Shown here one piece after another: positions 28,429-43,400 of a stretch of DNA of 64,000 bases. The notes beneath the pieces are model-generated. The model was given only the letters and a program-made list of their open reading frames with translations. It was not told the DNA's origin and did no database searches. The stretch is from assembly GCA_040954595.2 (NCBI GenBank), contig CM082594.2, positions 9,920,001 through 9,984,000 on the forward strand, in the 5' to 3' direction. Positions within the stretch are counted from its first letter, which is position 1. Each line of letters begins with the position of its first letter. The position numbers and the translations under genes are program-made. The stretch is from Balanoglossus misakiensis (Eukaryota; Hemichordata).

Positions 28429-31400
28429 ATGTTAGGATGGCAGTCCAATTATTCTTTATGTGGAAGTGCCAGCCAACCTTAATTCTAAAGGCATTCAATA
28501 AACGTGAGGAAATGGTTTCCGCCGGAATGAAACATGCAGAGATGTTGAAATTTCCTTAAGGACAGGTGCTTGGCATGCACTATTCATAAAGATTACTCTC
28601 AGGAAACCCGCTATGTGTGGTTGAAGTCAAAACGCTGAGATTTTTATGGATAGCACTGATGAATCCTTACAGTGACATGGAACAAACAGACAAAGACTGA
28701 GATTTGGAAATAGAGTGGTTGTCAGGAAACGGAGAGAAAGAGACCTTTGCAATTCTAGGCACTGATACAGGAAATGGGCATTATATCAAGCATTGATTTA
28801 CTGGCATAGTCAAAGTGCTGGGATGAATATGGCAATACAGGAAGTTGGAGAACACTGTGCAGTTCGATGCTATGGCAACCGTCTGTCTGTGTGTACCTCG
28901 GTTTAAGTACAGTGTCTTTTTTTTTTGAGAGAGAGAGTGGAGATGCGATGATGCATACCGTGTTGATTGATACCGAGTGAAGACACTCTTGTGACACAGA
29001 GAATTCTCAGTCGAAGTAGATTGGTATTTTACAGGTTACCATGGTATTGGACTCTTCAATTGCTATCAAAGAAATCCACTGCAGCTTCTACCAGACCCTC
29101 GCTCTATCCTATCAATGGGAATCCATCTAAAACGGCTCAGGGTTTAATCAGGCAAATGACCAGATTTTATTACTTTACTGCTCAACTGTGCAGGGTAGTT
29201 TCATCCTCCAGGAGCAAAAAGTCTTGCTCAATTTAATCCCCCTTGACAGTTCTCGGATCCCATACAAGCCCAGGTCAACAAGAACAACTCACAAATGTCA
29301 CCATAATATTGAAACACAGGATGGGAATGCATATTAACTTTTATTGTGCGACTATTATGGCTTGTGGGAACTAAGGGAATTTTGCAAATGGGGTTTTTGC
29401 TGTACGTAGACAGCAAGACTGTTTTTCACATGCTTGTATAATGCAGTATAATTATACCTACAATGTATGTACAGACGGAAATTTCACTTGGTGATGGCAA
29501 GCAGTGCATGTAATTAGTTTGCTCTGGAAGTATGCCGTTTATTTTACTAAAGAGGCAGGCTTGATTAAAGCCTACCTTGCCCAATCACAAAACAAATAAT
29601 CAAAGTAGTGAGCTACTGTGTGTTACTGATTAGTGTCCAGTTTACAGTGACTGATTCTGAACTTGATTGTTTGTCATGCTGTTGTTCCAGTTGACATCAA
29701 CAGAGAAAAGAGAGTGTTGCCTTGCAGAAATCTGACCGTAGAAGGAATTTTCCATTCACAGAATGGATTACAATCGTGTAAACAAGCATTTGCATTACAT
29801 ATAAACTTAGGCACTTGCATATACCCATGTGCCACTAATGCTAATGTCATTCCAGACATTTTAAATTCCAACCCATAAAGTCTAATTTGTGGTCTTGTTA
29901 CATTTGTATCTTACACTGTGTTTGGGGCCATGTGACTGTTGTTTAATTCACTACATGTTCCTCTATCTATAATATTGAATGATAGTTTTCTTCAAATAAA
30001 GCAGTAGATTTATCCTGGCATGAAGGTGCTCAAATACCTTGAGGAGTCTCTCTCAGCTACAATTATAAGTTATTTATGAAGTGATTATAAATTTATTGCC
30101 TCATAAAATTCCCACTGGTGTGTGAATTTAAACTTATTTGCCGCTTGTTGACAGTTTGAACATTTAGGGAGTCAGTGATTTGTGATGTTTTGGGACTATG
30201 CGGAGTAAACAGTAAACTATACTTGGTCATTTAAAGCTATATGTGTATAGATGAATTTGAGCCAGCCATGTGTTTCTGATTTTCACCAGTAGATTTTCAG
30301 AAAAAAAAGCGAAAATGATGTACCGGTAATAAGTGGGTATGAAGTGACTTATTAAAATCTAGTGACAGAAGATGTTATCTGGTTACAGTGTGAAAGTTTT
30401 CAGTTACATCCACTTTGATGTTGCGGACAAACCATCGTTCAGAGCAACAGTGCACGTACAGCATTCTCTCTAGACATCGATGAATTATATCCAATCTGCT
30501 CTGAGGTTTTGTTCACAATTACCCAATCCCACATGTCTACTAATCGCAAAGGGCAAGTTCATTTGTAGTCCAAGAGTGTTGTGGCCATTTCATTTCACCT
30601 CCTGAGCACAGTGAATCATTTGAGACAGTTGGTTTTGTTCTGCATGGTAAGACTAAAAGCTACATACAGGGTACATGTATACAGGCAGGGAAAGCTGTTC
30701 TTACTAGTCCTACTGAGAATTCCGTTGCTGGCGTCTCATATTTCGTATGTCCACCCACTGTCTCTCATGCGTTATGCATGAGTTTTTGCTACAGGACAAT
30801 TTAGTTCCAAACATTTGTTATGTAGTTGTAGGTGTAAACTGCTCCCCCAGGAATTCTTCAGTCAAATGTACAATCATTCATTCACTCATTTATTACATTT
30901 ACAACTGGGTGTACAATTTTGTCGAGAGCAATTTCATCATCAACTTAATAAAAGTGTATGTCATAAACCTCCCTTTTCATTCTCCCTGTAGTTATTTATC
31001 AAAGTTATCTCTAATATTCTCTTTTGTTTTATCTCTTCAATCTAGATTTAGGAAGGTTTGAAGAAGAGCCGCAATCTACCTCGGTTTTTATTGGGGATAC
31101 AGCAATATTTAGGTGTAGTGTAGATGCAGTTCCCAAAGCACAGATAAGGTACAGTATATTATGATCAGGTGGTACAGAGTCGATCCTGTCCAAACCGTCA
31201 GAAGTCTGATGGCACTGACACCAATCTGTTCAGTATTACATCTGTTGAGTCCAGTGAAAAGTGGTTGATCTAGATCAGGATAGTTCACGAAGGTCTGCTT
31301 TTACCCCTTAAGAAAAATAACTTGAAAGTTTGTGTTGACTCTTCAGTAAAAATAAAACAATTAAAAAGTTTTTGCCTTTGCAGGTGGCAGAAAAACAAGG

Positions 31401-34400
31401 AAAGTTTTGAAACCGCAGCTAGTGTGAATGATCGGTATCAAGAATTACCGAGTGGAGCGTTAGAAATCAGAGATATTACATCAGCAGATGAAGCTGGCTA
31501 CAGGTGTAGAGCCTCCAATGTTGAAGGAACAAGGCGGAGTGAAGAAGAGAGACTTTCAATCTTGTTTGGTAAGTTTTGCGGTGAAGTGCAGTAGCGTTTG
31601 ATGGGTGCGATGAAATTCTTTATATTTCAATTTTGAGGCATGTATGTATTTGTGCCTTGAAGTAAAGCCCGACTTTGAATGCAAAAGATTCAAGTGATAG
31701 AGATAATCTGTATTCCAGTACGGCCGCATCCATTGCAATACATATTTACATGCGATAATAGAAAAGGACCTGCAAATACTGAATGTTTCATCCAGTGTAA
31801 ATGTCTCCAAGACATAAAGGATGCTTGTAGAGTTTGTTAACACAGCACACAGATATGTCTTGAGGACTCGCATGGAATTTGTATTCTGACTGGGATCTGT
31901 CATCAGAATTTGCAACCATGATGTGACCGCAGCCAGGCTTTTGATAAACTGTACATGTAATTCTATTAATACAAAGCGGGGGCCTGGTGGTTAAACATAA
32001 ATACGATTGCTGGCAAACAACTTCTCTTCTGACATACTAAGTAGGGAGTCTCTGTTCAAGACGTGGGGAGTACACAGAATTTAGTTTGTGTCTCAGACTT
32101 TAGTTACAGTTACATCCACAGTGGTTTGATCTTAAAACTTAACACACATCAAGCCAAGAACATAATGTACTGGTATGATACCCAGATTGTTTGTCTGTTG
32201 GCAACATATTTTAACATGGTAACATTTCACGACTTTTACAGGTACTCCACGCAGCAGAGCTCCAGTGTTTGTGTCGCGGCCACAGAACACAGAAGTGAAA
32301 GAAGGCAATGATGTTGTGTTGGAATGTGCTGCCAATGGCTCTCCTAAACCATCAATGTCCTGGTGGAAAGATGGACAGAGAATCCCAACAAGGTAGGCAC
32401 ATCATCAGTTCAGTAAACTCTGAGTCTGCCTTATTTATCCCTGGACAACAACCATCATCACCATAGCCATCGTACCCTCCACATTCGCTGACTCATGTTT
32501 ACTCAATGTGACTTGCTGGCCCGAAGGCTTCTGGGTCACTCCAAGTTTATCGCAGTGGAACACACAGGGTTAAGGGGTGACAGTATGCAGTTGGATTATC
32601 TCAAAGAAACTAAATTTTGTAAAGTGACCCACACTGATCCCGAGGCCTTTATTTGTTTAAATTTATTTTCTGGGCACTTGGGGTGAGCTCTCTTGTCTTA
32701 GAAATTTCCACCCCAAGGAGATACAGTAACTCTGCGGCCAAGAATCCATCATTGTGATTTGTGGCGTTGTGAACCCAAATTTGCTGCAAATCATGTTGAA
32801 GACTCAAGACTGGTGCAAACCCCAAGCACCGGTTGTAAGTTTTCTGCCCCCCCCCCCTCCCCATCCCTGTCTCCACTGGCCGCACAACGCACTCCCACAA
32901 GAAACAAGACAGGAGTGGTCTTCCTACACTACATTTCCGGTTTTACAGATGGTGAAATTAGCAAATTCCATGGTAGCAGGGACTGCCTGAAGTTGGAACA
33001 ACAACACTAGTCTGTTAATCGTTTTTAGGGTATCAAGTTCAGGAAATGGGGTCGACCATGCCTGAATTGGAATAGCCAAGTGATGCTCAGGGAAGAACCA
33101 TTTGATTTCTTGGGTGGGGCTGAAAAATTGATTGCTTCTGCACTGACATACCCAAATCCTCCACTCCACCCCCCAAGAAATCAAATGGTTCTCCCCTTAT
33201 AGACAAGAGACCAACCTCTTGCCACATTCCAAACTGATGGTCTTAATTTGTATGTGGCTATAAATCAATGTTTGGTCACTTTTCTGGAATCTTGATGTCT
33301 TAAGCATGTGTGGTGTGTGCTCACTGACATAGTTGTGTCGGCTGAGTTTTGTAAGGTTTCCATAACATACATGCGTCACTGTGGGTCTTCGTCTCGTACA
33401 TCTTTCAAGTGAAGTGTACCTCATATTATCATACTTGTCAAGTTTCTCAAAACCCTGTAATGTGTATTGGAGATGGAATGTCCAAACACTGCCAATCCTA
33501 GCAGTTAATTATCAAGTCAGATGATTTGATCTGAAACACACACCATACATGTTTATAGTTTGTGTTCAGTTCCTTTGACATATAAGAAATCTTTTCATTG
33601 TGATCTCTTGTCTTCTCATCAACAGCCGAAATCCAGATGTTCATTACTCAATTATTGGTGGAGCCAATCTTCGAATAAAAGGTGTGACAGAGTCGGACAC
33701 AGGAACTTATACATGCTCTGCTCTGAATGCCATTGGAGATGAAGACGCCAGGGCTGAACTTCTTGTTCAAGGTAATCTATGAGGGAAATGACAACCCTTT
33801 GTCTTTCACAGGCTGAAGTGATCATCGTGTTATGTGTTGTATTGTGGTTTTTCAAAGGCACCCTTCCCCCCTTTTTCACACCCCCACCCCATCTGCTCTA
33901 CATGTTATGACAGAACCACACATACATATAAGAGGAACATAATGATTGGCTGTACAGTGGCCAATCCAGCACTGAAACTCATCAGGAACATTAGCCTGCT
34001 AAATTCGGATGTACACATGCCTGACTTGTGTCAACACTACTGTCAGCCTCTGCTGTGCAAACACTTCATTACTCCAATTTTGGCAAGCAACAAAAGAGAT
34101 GAAAGCCCTGTCATTACGGTTGTCAAATAGGGACAGGTCAGCCCTGTTTACTTGGTAGTAATTAATTCATTAGTTTCGTGAAAAATGACCACGTATGCAA
34201 ACATTTTAGCTGGCAAGACTGATGTGTGAGTGTGGCAGCTATTCAAATCTGCAAATATGAATATTTAACCGTTTCAATACACTACTTAAATCAGTATTTG
34301 TTTAATAAAATCCCCACAAAGAAATAAATGGAACTCATTAGTACAGTAGGATATGTCCAGTGATAATTTCCTAAAACTGTAATAATAGTGAGTGGTGAAG

Positions 34401-37400
34401 GAAAATATGTAGTCGTTTATAATTGTTGACAGTAATCGGCATTGCCCTCAGTTGAAATACAGATTAGCTGAGAGTGTGAATTTTGATTCAGAAATGAGCT
34501 TAAATCAACCAATATGTAACTTTATTAATATCTCATTCCTTTGAAGAAGAAAACGGCTGTGTTTCTAACCGTACCCCCAAGTTGAGCGGCAGATATTTAC
34601 TTCCCTTACACAGACGCTGAAGACACTAATTGGGAGATTTTCCATATACAAATATTACTGAGGGCTGGGGCTGATCGAGTATGTGTAATTAATGTACTGG
34701 CAGTCGGTGCTGTAAAGATATATCTTCATGTGGTATAAAATGCAGTGCACTTAACCGGGCTAGTCTCGTGCATTTATCACCAGTGTGTGCATTGTTAATG
34801 CAGACATGCTGGTGCCAGCACTAATATCCTTGTATTGAGTCATCCCATTCCGTGTGCACTGCGGCAGATTTCCCTTAAGCCTTCCGTGATCACCATCGCC
34901 GCTGTGTACAAATTGCGTTGGCTGAAGTGACCAGATTAGATGTGACTTAAAATAATAATTGATGACCGCCCTTGTGTGTGTGTGTGTGTGTGTTGCCTGG
35001 AAGATATTACCCCCCCCCCCCTTCCCAGTAGAGGGAGTGCTGTGAAAGACATGAAGTACATGTAATATGAAGTCTGGTTACAAAGTTTAATTTGTTAGCG
35101 AGGGTGTGATTAGAATGAAACAGAGCAAAACTTCAATGACTTTTCTCTCTTTACAATTGATTAATCAGTTAGTCGGTGTCTTGGCACCGCACCTTACAAC
35201 CACTTTGTTGAATTTATTCTCTCATGCTAAGTGACATATTAACCTTTTCTGAAAGCCAGTCAATGTTGAAGTCTTGTGGCACCAGTAGATTAATCTGAAA
35301 AGTGTGAAAGAGGAAAACTAACAAGGTCACCAAATTTTCCTGATTGAACATTGAGTCTGTGAGTTGTTTGTGCATGAAGACTTCGGAATCTGTATTTTCT
35401 ACCCAAAACTGATTCAGATTTTTTTCATCTTTCATCGCAGTTCCTCCCAGATTCGAGAAGCAGCCCACCAGCCTCCACTCGGAGATCAACAAAGACATCA
35501 TATTTGAGTGTAAAGTTTACGGCGTGCCCTTCCCGACCATCGAGTGGATCAAGAACGGCGACATCATCACGCCGAGTGAATACTTCCAGATCGTCGAGGG
35601 AACGAACCTCAAGATTCTGGGTCTGGTGAAGTCGGACGAAGGTCTGTACCAGTGCATGGCCAAGAACAAAGTGGGGAACATTCAAACCAGCGCCCAGCTC
35701 ATCATTGTGGACAGAGGTAAGAGCGCCCTCCTTTGGTGAATTTATGACAGGGTTTTAGGATGCCTATGATAAGATCAACCACATCTTGGCAGTATTATGA
35801 ATCAGCAAACCAGCTTCTGCATTCTAAATCTCAGTGAGGGCATTTTTGGTATAGTCTCTTTTCCTGAATCTCCAAAATCAAAGTTACGATTATAAAGTCT
35901 ATACCTGCGACCGTAATTTCAAATAGCTGTACATTAGTAGAAATTATGATTGACTAGCAGACTTGAACATTCAGTGAAAATGTAATTCTACACAACACCT
36001 CTGCCCTTGGCTGGTAACACCACTGATTTAAATTCAAATGAAGTGAATATTGAAAGCGAAACACCTATGAGGCATAGATCCTGCACACGCCTTTATTGGC
36101 AATGGAAATCTTTATCTCGCAGCTTAGGGCTGGGTGCCGATTCTCTGAAATTAGACACGGTGGATTGAAAAGGAAGGTGTGAAAACATTGATCAGCGAGG
36201 CTATAATCGCACTAAAGTGCTGATGATTTGCAGTATGTGTATTGCACAAATCAATATTTAATTTGCCACAGCATCGGAGGCTGTCATTAGTTGGCGCCAG
36301 CAATCCTGATGTCTGCGCTCCGCGTTTATCCTGAGTTCGCGGAATTAATTTGCCGCCAGCATTTTAAAGGTCTTAGGTGGACTCTGCTGTCATTTGTCAA
36401 GTATTAACTAGTAGAACGGTGAAATTTCCTTTGATATGTGCTTGTAGATATTTAAACTCTGCACTTCTGTGATATTTCATTGTCACCTCCAAGGAATAAA
36501 CATCGCAGTCTTCAAACTGTGTCCTGACTACTTAATCAAGTCTTTTATGATCACCTCAAATGCCCATGCAAGCTGTAATGAATCGAATATAAAATTATGA
36601 TGAAAATATACTTAGGAAAAATGAATATTTATGTGACATTTTTCGTGCTGATTCGATTACGAATTCTCTCAGATAGAGTTCCCTTGCTTCATGAGATTAA
36701 ATTAGTTGAATGAGAAAAAATATAATTCAATTTTGCCATCTATATCATATAATTTATGTGACTGAAATCATTTCGTGCATAGAAGTTGAGATAATTGGTC
36801 TTGAGACTGACTGCAATAATCAAATGGTTCTGTGATTGTTAGTGGAAGTGTCAACTCTGATTTCTCAAAAACTGCTGTGTGCATCGAGGTTTTGATGACA
36901 GAACTGTCTCTTCATCCCCATGGAGTTGATTAAAGCTCAGTTTGAAATTGAACTCGGTAATCTCCAAATCGTAGTCATGGAATTGTATCAAAGGCACATA
37001 GCTGATCGAATCGAACAAGACCACACTGGCTGGACATACATTGTGTTCAGATAGCTGCAGTTGTAATCGTTGTGGTGTTTTTACAGCTGTTTTAAGCCCA
37101 GAGAAACTCAATTACTCTTATCCAGTCAATATATGCCTGAACACCATTCATCATCTAATGTGTGGATCAGTGACACTAGGGAATGTTATGCAGCCACATT
37201 CATAGTGAACTGAGAGGGCAGTATACAACTTGATGTGCGGCGCGAGGATTGCTTATAAACAAATAGCGAGTAACTTGCTCATGATATAGAACATCTTGTA
37301 GATAAACTCGATTGCATCAATTGTACTCATTCTGCGAATAAATCCCTACTTCAGTTCATCATCTCATTTACTAACAAGAACATCATTATTGTTACTGCTT

Positions 37401-40400
37401 ATGGAATTGGTATTTTACTGAATGCCCGATTACTAAACTAGCATATCTGGAGGTCACATAGATTCGTCAATTCTCCTTCACACGAGAACAAAGAAAAGTT
37501 ATTTGACGTAGTTTTGATGCATATGTCTTGTATACGATTATTGATCATGAAGAACCTTTGTTTGATTTTGTTTGGCCTGTGATATTTTGTGACCCATTGC
37601 CTATTCATTTGATGTGAAAGTTTAACACACAGTGCATTTAAAGTTTTGTTTTTTGGCAGTCGTGTGCTTGTCTTGTGCTCCAACACAGTGTTTGGCAGAT
37701 TAAATATTGGCTTTCATATATGACCTGCATGTCGACCAACCCTGCACTAAAAAAAAAAAAACATGTAAAAGATGAGCAACCATTGTAATTGAATAAGCTT
37801 GCACCACATTGTGTTTTGGTAAAACTCCCTTGTCTTTTAATTTGCTGTATTTATTTTGTGCATGTTTGTCTTCTATTTTGTTTTCTTCCCCTTTTTTTCC
37901 CAACCCGGGTCAGATGAGTCCCTTCCCACAATGCCCGTACTGACCAGTAGCACCACTTCACCATCCCCTACTACAACGGTAGGTACAGATTCGTCTCCTA
38001 GCAACGTGAGGGTGCCCAGCTACCCCCGGGATGTGCTCCCAATCACCGTCTCCACTCGCTTCGTCTCACTCTCCTGGAGGGAACCCAGCATCACTTATGG
38101 ACATATCCTGGCGTACTCTGTCTACTTCCGGAGGCAAGGCTCGCCCAGGTGAGTGTGTGCCCTCTTATTCCCGTCATTCTGTATCCCGGAAGAGTCTCCA
38201 CGATACGGGAAGTCATGATTACCAGACCATGTTTGACTTTGCTTTGAACTTGCTATTTTATTAGACAGTTTTGAACAGTGATGTCGAATGAATGTGCAAG
38301 AAAATGGTGGAAATGACAGTGAACATTTTTCTTGTAGAGAGAGAGTGGTAAACACAACAGGAATTGAATCGGTGACTGTGAGGGATCTCATACCATCCAC
38401 GAGATATGAATTCCGCGTCAAAGCATACAATGAAAATGGACCAGGAGTAAGCTCAGATGTCACCTATGTAGAAACACAGCCTGAAGGTAGGTCGACTCAA
38501 AATCAGATCAGATCTAGATTCTGCTATCACCATGGCAACCGACTGTGTAAAGCAGATTCTGACTCTACTGTCACCATGGCCACCAGCATGCAGTGTAAAA
38601 TCTGTTTGTTTAAGTTTTCAGTACCACACATTGTAAGCCTAGCCTGAGATTCTGTTCATAGAGGACAAACACTAAAATATGTTGAACAAAGTAATTTTAA
38701 CTTTCTGTGCTGTATGCATACTCGTTCTTTTTATTCAAAGTCTAATGGCGATTGTGTCATTGCAGTGCAAGTGCCTGGTCCAGTTCAAAATCTACGAGCT
38801 GTCGCCGCGTCAACAACCAACGTGAAAGTCTTCTGGGATCCGCCACAGCACCGCAACGGTCAGATAGTCAACTACAAAGTCTACTATGCAGAGTCGTCCA
38901 GACTGAACAGTGAAATGGATGTTGATGTGATTGGTCTCAAGTACACCAAAACTGGATTGAAAATGTATACAGATTATACATTCCGTGTGGTGGCATACAA
39001 CGAGAATGGTCCGGGTGTGTCCAGTGAGGAAGTCATGGTTAGGACGTATTCAGATCGTGAGTATATCCACTGTTTTATTCAGTGTTTGACCCTACACTGT
39101 GTTGCATATAGTGTAATGTGTATTGTCATACTTGTTTAAATAGCTGCAGAGACATACACAAACAAGTCCCATTACTATATCCATCACATGATAATATCAT
39201 CCATACCTTTTGCGCACAGATAGGAGTACACCACAGTTTTACAAATGAGATTGGTTTTGATATTCCGTGAGGTAATTATGATTCTCCCATTACAGGTAAT
39301 ATGGTTACATTTTACATTATGTGCTAACAACATGTCTCTTCTTCGTTTGCCAGAGCCCAGTGCACCTCCAGCCAATGTAACCATTGTGGGCCAATCATCC
39401 AAAAGTATCAATATCCAATGGGATCCACCACCAATATCTGCCAGGAATGGTGAAATTACCGGATATAAACTGAGATGGAAGGAAGTGGGAACAAGACGTG
39501 GCAGTACTATTACTGTGGAGGGTGGAGTCAGGACTTTCACAGTGGCTGGTAAGACAACATGGAATTATGAACTGATGTGAAATCAATCACAGAGTTTTCT
39601 ATTTTAAATCATAAATAACATCAGCGACACAAGCCCCAAAGATCTATAATGTACTTGAAGAGGGACTCTATCTATGCCCCACCTATCATATTTGTATCTT
39701 AATACTGGTAATGAGTAAACAATTTGGTGAGAGTTTTTGTATAATTTTGTGGAATGACCGTGTCTTTCTTGTTTCCTTGCAGAGCTGATGAGAGACTCAG
39801 ACTATGAGTTTAGAATAGGTGCAATGACTGTGAATGGGACAGGTCCATCGACAGACTGGTTGCCAGGCAGAACATTGGAAAATGATCTAGATGGTGAGTT
39901 CATTTGTCAATAATGTCAAGCTATTATTAGTTCTTCATTGTGTATGTCACTATGTGAATAGAATTCTATGGATTCTGTAAAATGTAGAATTGTTAAGGTC
40001 TCATACATGTACTCCTCTGGTGGTATTGTTTCAATTATGTCAACTTTCATTTTCAGAAACCATCGTACCGCCCGCTCCCACGTCTCTGAAAGCTCGTGCA
40101 ATGGTGGACAGCATAATCGTGGAATGGACACCACCACCAGCAGAACGCAACATACTTGTGCGTGGATACAGAATCGATTATGGCATTGGCGTACCTGATC
40201 AGTACTTTTTCAACATCAACGACCCAAGTCGCCGTCACTACACACTACGCCATCTGTCGCCAGCGTCTGCATACGTTATTACACTAAAAGCGTTCAACAA
40301 CATGGGATTGGGAGTCCCCATTTATGAGAACGTCAACACTCGTCCTGAAAGCAGTAAGTAAACTACAAAGTTAACTGAATTTCTATCAGTTATTAATATC

Positions 40401-43400
40401 ATTTGCAATAGAAATTAACAGATATAAATTTTTTGCGTAGTAGGATTTTGGTAGTTTTTTTACAGGTGCATGATTGCATGCAATATTTTTCCTTAAATGA
40501 TCCTTTTTTGCCCAACATCATACAATTTCCAAAAACCTTTACAAAACCGTTGCTTGAAACTTTTTTTGTCTGCAAACTTCACCTTTTCTGCTCTCCATCA
40601 CATAGATAAATTTTGAGAAATTTCTGATCACTTTAAGCACTGCTTGGTTAATTGTTGAGAAATCAATGCAGTATTTTTTCACAAAATAGCATGTTCTTGA
40701 AACTTGTAAAAAGCTGTCGTGTTTCTGAGAATTTCTATAATGGCATCTATTTTGTAATTGTTTTTGAGTAAGATTTTATAAAACTGGAACTCGTACTGAG
40801 CCAACCCATTAATGATATTCTAAAAATTTAGAATAATTTTGTTAAATTTAAATTTATGTTTCAGTGTTGTAAATTTGACACTTAATAGTGGCTTGTTTGT
40901 ACCTTGTGATGGTGGAACGTGGTCTGCTTAAATTTTTGTTAAAGTTTGTTCACTTTAATTCTGTGGGCACTGTTCAGTATCTTGCCTTACCCCGCAATGG
41001 CTGCTTTCCAGATCAATCTGATTAAAATCAGATGTAGGGTACAGCGACCACGTAAGTAAAAAACGTCGCTGTACCCTACATCTGATTTTAATCAGATTGT
41101 TTTCCAGGTCTGCTCGTCAGTGTATTTTGTGGTCATCACCGTTAAAGTTGCTGTTTCCTGTAATCTCTGCTTGTTGATGTATTGAAATTGTAAATAGTCA
41201 CTCATCTGTAGCATACATCAGACCATATTGATGACAACATTGTTTTGATAAAAAAATTTAAGATCAACTAACTTCCAAAAAATTCATGGAATAAGAACCG
41301 GTGTACAGGACTAAGTGAAAAAATTCAATCATGTCATCTACAAACAAGGATTTGAGTGAAATTGTCCTACAGATATGTCGAGCAAATTGTGACGTAATAA
41401 GTGTTCATTTTTGGGACTGGATCTTATCATTCAGTGGCTGCCAGCTTGCTTATTATACTTGCTCACTTGCCTGCGTACCAATTTTCTTGTCGTGTGTCCA
41501 ATCTATGTTTGACTGCAACCCACCAAGCACATGTCTACCACTTCTCATTTGTACACTAACCTAAGCAAACATTCCCGTGTTTTTCACTCACAAGCTACCT
41601 TATTTCTACAACCTCGAGTTCGGACTACTACCACAAGTAAGGTGCTTTCTATATCATGCCAACCAGAGGTCAGAGGTCGCGGGCCTCAGCTAGCTTGCAA
41701 CCAAATAACCAAATACTGCTGTCCTTATTTTGTATATCAAACCTCTGCATACAGTCCTGCAGCTGTTCTTGGTCCAATACTATCCATTCTCTCCTTCTGC
41801 AGAGCAGCAGGTTGAAATGTACAATCTGGGTTAATATATTGATAAAGTTGGGTTTTGAAAATCAAGATATTTTCTTTAACTCTTTCACCACAAGTGATTT
41901 GGTCCAAATCTGTTGTTTTTAACAGTGGACCTTTATAGAATTACAAAATCAGTGAGTGAAAGACATTGTAAAATGATATGATTGGGTTTTCTATGTGATT
42001 CTACTGCAGTGAGATTTTAACAAATGTGTGTTATTAGATTTTGAAGTGGCACTTTAAGTCACAAATAATTAATGGTAAGGAGTAACACTGGCTGGTCACA
42101 GGGCTTGTGGCCAGAGTAACTGATCCAAGTAGTACCAAAAGGAATATTTTGTTGGGATGTTCATATTATTTTGGGCACAAAACACACATCAATCTTCACT
42201 TTATTCAGCATGAATTAATACAAAAGAAGAGATTGTCTAGCCAGATTGGTCGTGCTTTATCCTGATTGGTTATCTCCATGGACCTCATTCTTAGTCTTTT
42301 AAACCGATATACCTCATTCATGCTTGTTTCTCTCTTCCCATCAGCCCCAGAAACTAACAACCAGATGTGGCCTCCTGTTGGTGTGAGGGCTCAGGTGCTC
42401 TCAGCGTATGCTGTCAAAGTCAAGTGGGCGGATTCTTCACTCAACAGCAAACAACGCATCACAGATAACAGATATTATACTATCATGTACAAAACAAACT
42501 ATCCAGCTGGATCAAGGTGAGTCAGATCAGCCTCTGGGTCAAGTCTGTCAACCGAGTATTTATCATTTGTAACAGCTTTCGTGCGTACAGGATTTTGTGA
42601 AGATTAAATTTCCATATAAACCATGATATAATAACACATCTGAGAAATATGAAATTGTCATCACCCAATATTTTGTTTGTTTCTTCTCTTCCAGGGCTAA
42701 ATACATCAACACGACAGCCCTGGAATACACTGTAGATGACCTCAAACCTAGCACCATGTTTGAATTTGCAGTGAAGATGTCGAAAGGGAAACGCTCAAGT
42801 CCTTGGTCGCTCTCTGTTTTCAACAAAACATTTGAATCTAGTAAGTATGGAGAATAACTGCAATGTGTATCAGTAATATTTGAGGGGCTAGCTACATGTT
42901 TCTATAAATTAAAAAAAAGTGATGAACAATAGAACATTACAACGTTACATGTAGTATGGGCTTTAAATATATACCAACTTCGCTAAACTGTACATTGTGA
43001 ATTTAGTGAGAGTTTCTCATGGCAACAAAGATACCCAAATCTTGCCATATTTTGTGGGTTATTTTAGTAAACGTCTCATTTGATTTTTTTTGTTCCACTA
43101 ACAGTGCCAGGATCAGCACCCAGAACTTTGACCATAGTACCAGTCGAAAACGATCCCTCAGCTATCAACCTGAACTGGCAACCTCCGAAATATCCAAATG
43201 GTGTCATTAATGGTGAGTCAACATGTTACCAGAACAATGGCCATCCGTACATTACTTGGATTTGAAACAAAACGTTAAATAGACAGTTTTACCACATGTG
43301 ATTCGAGTTGCTGAGCATCTCAGGTTGTGGAACCGTCGATCTGGCCCCATTATGAACATCCATAGTTTTGTTAAGAGAGCCCTTTAGCAATTGTCCTTTG

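Larger units (their letters stand above)
40354..42344 (+). other. Intron 13 (2.0 kb), between FN3-4 and FN3-5
   Basis: Phase 1. Contains an 86-bp palindromic element (41014..41099) and a possible 42-nt cassette exon (41595..41636), both listed separately. Otherwise AT-rich unique sequence. Confidence 0.85.
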
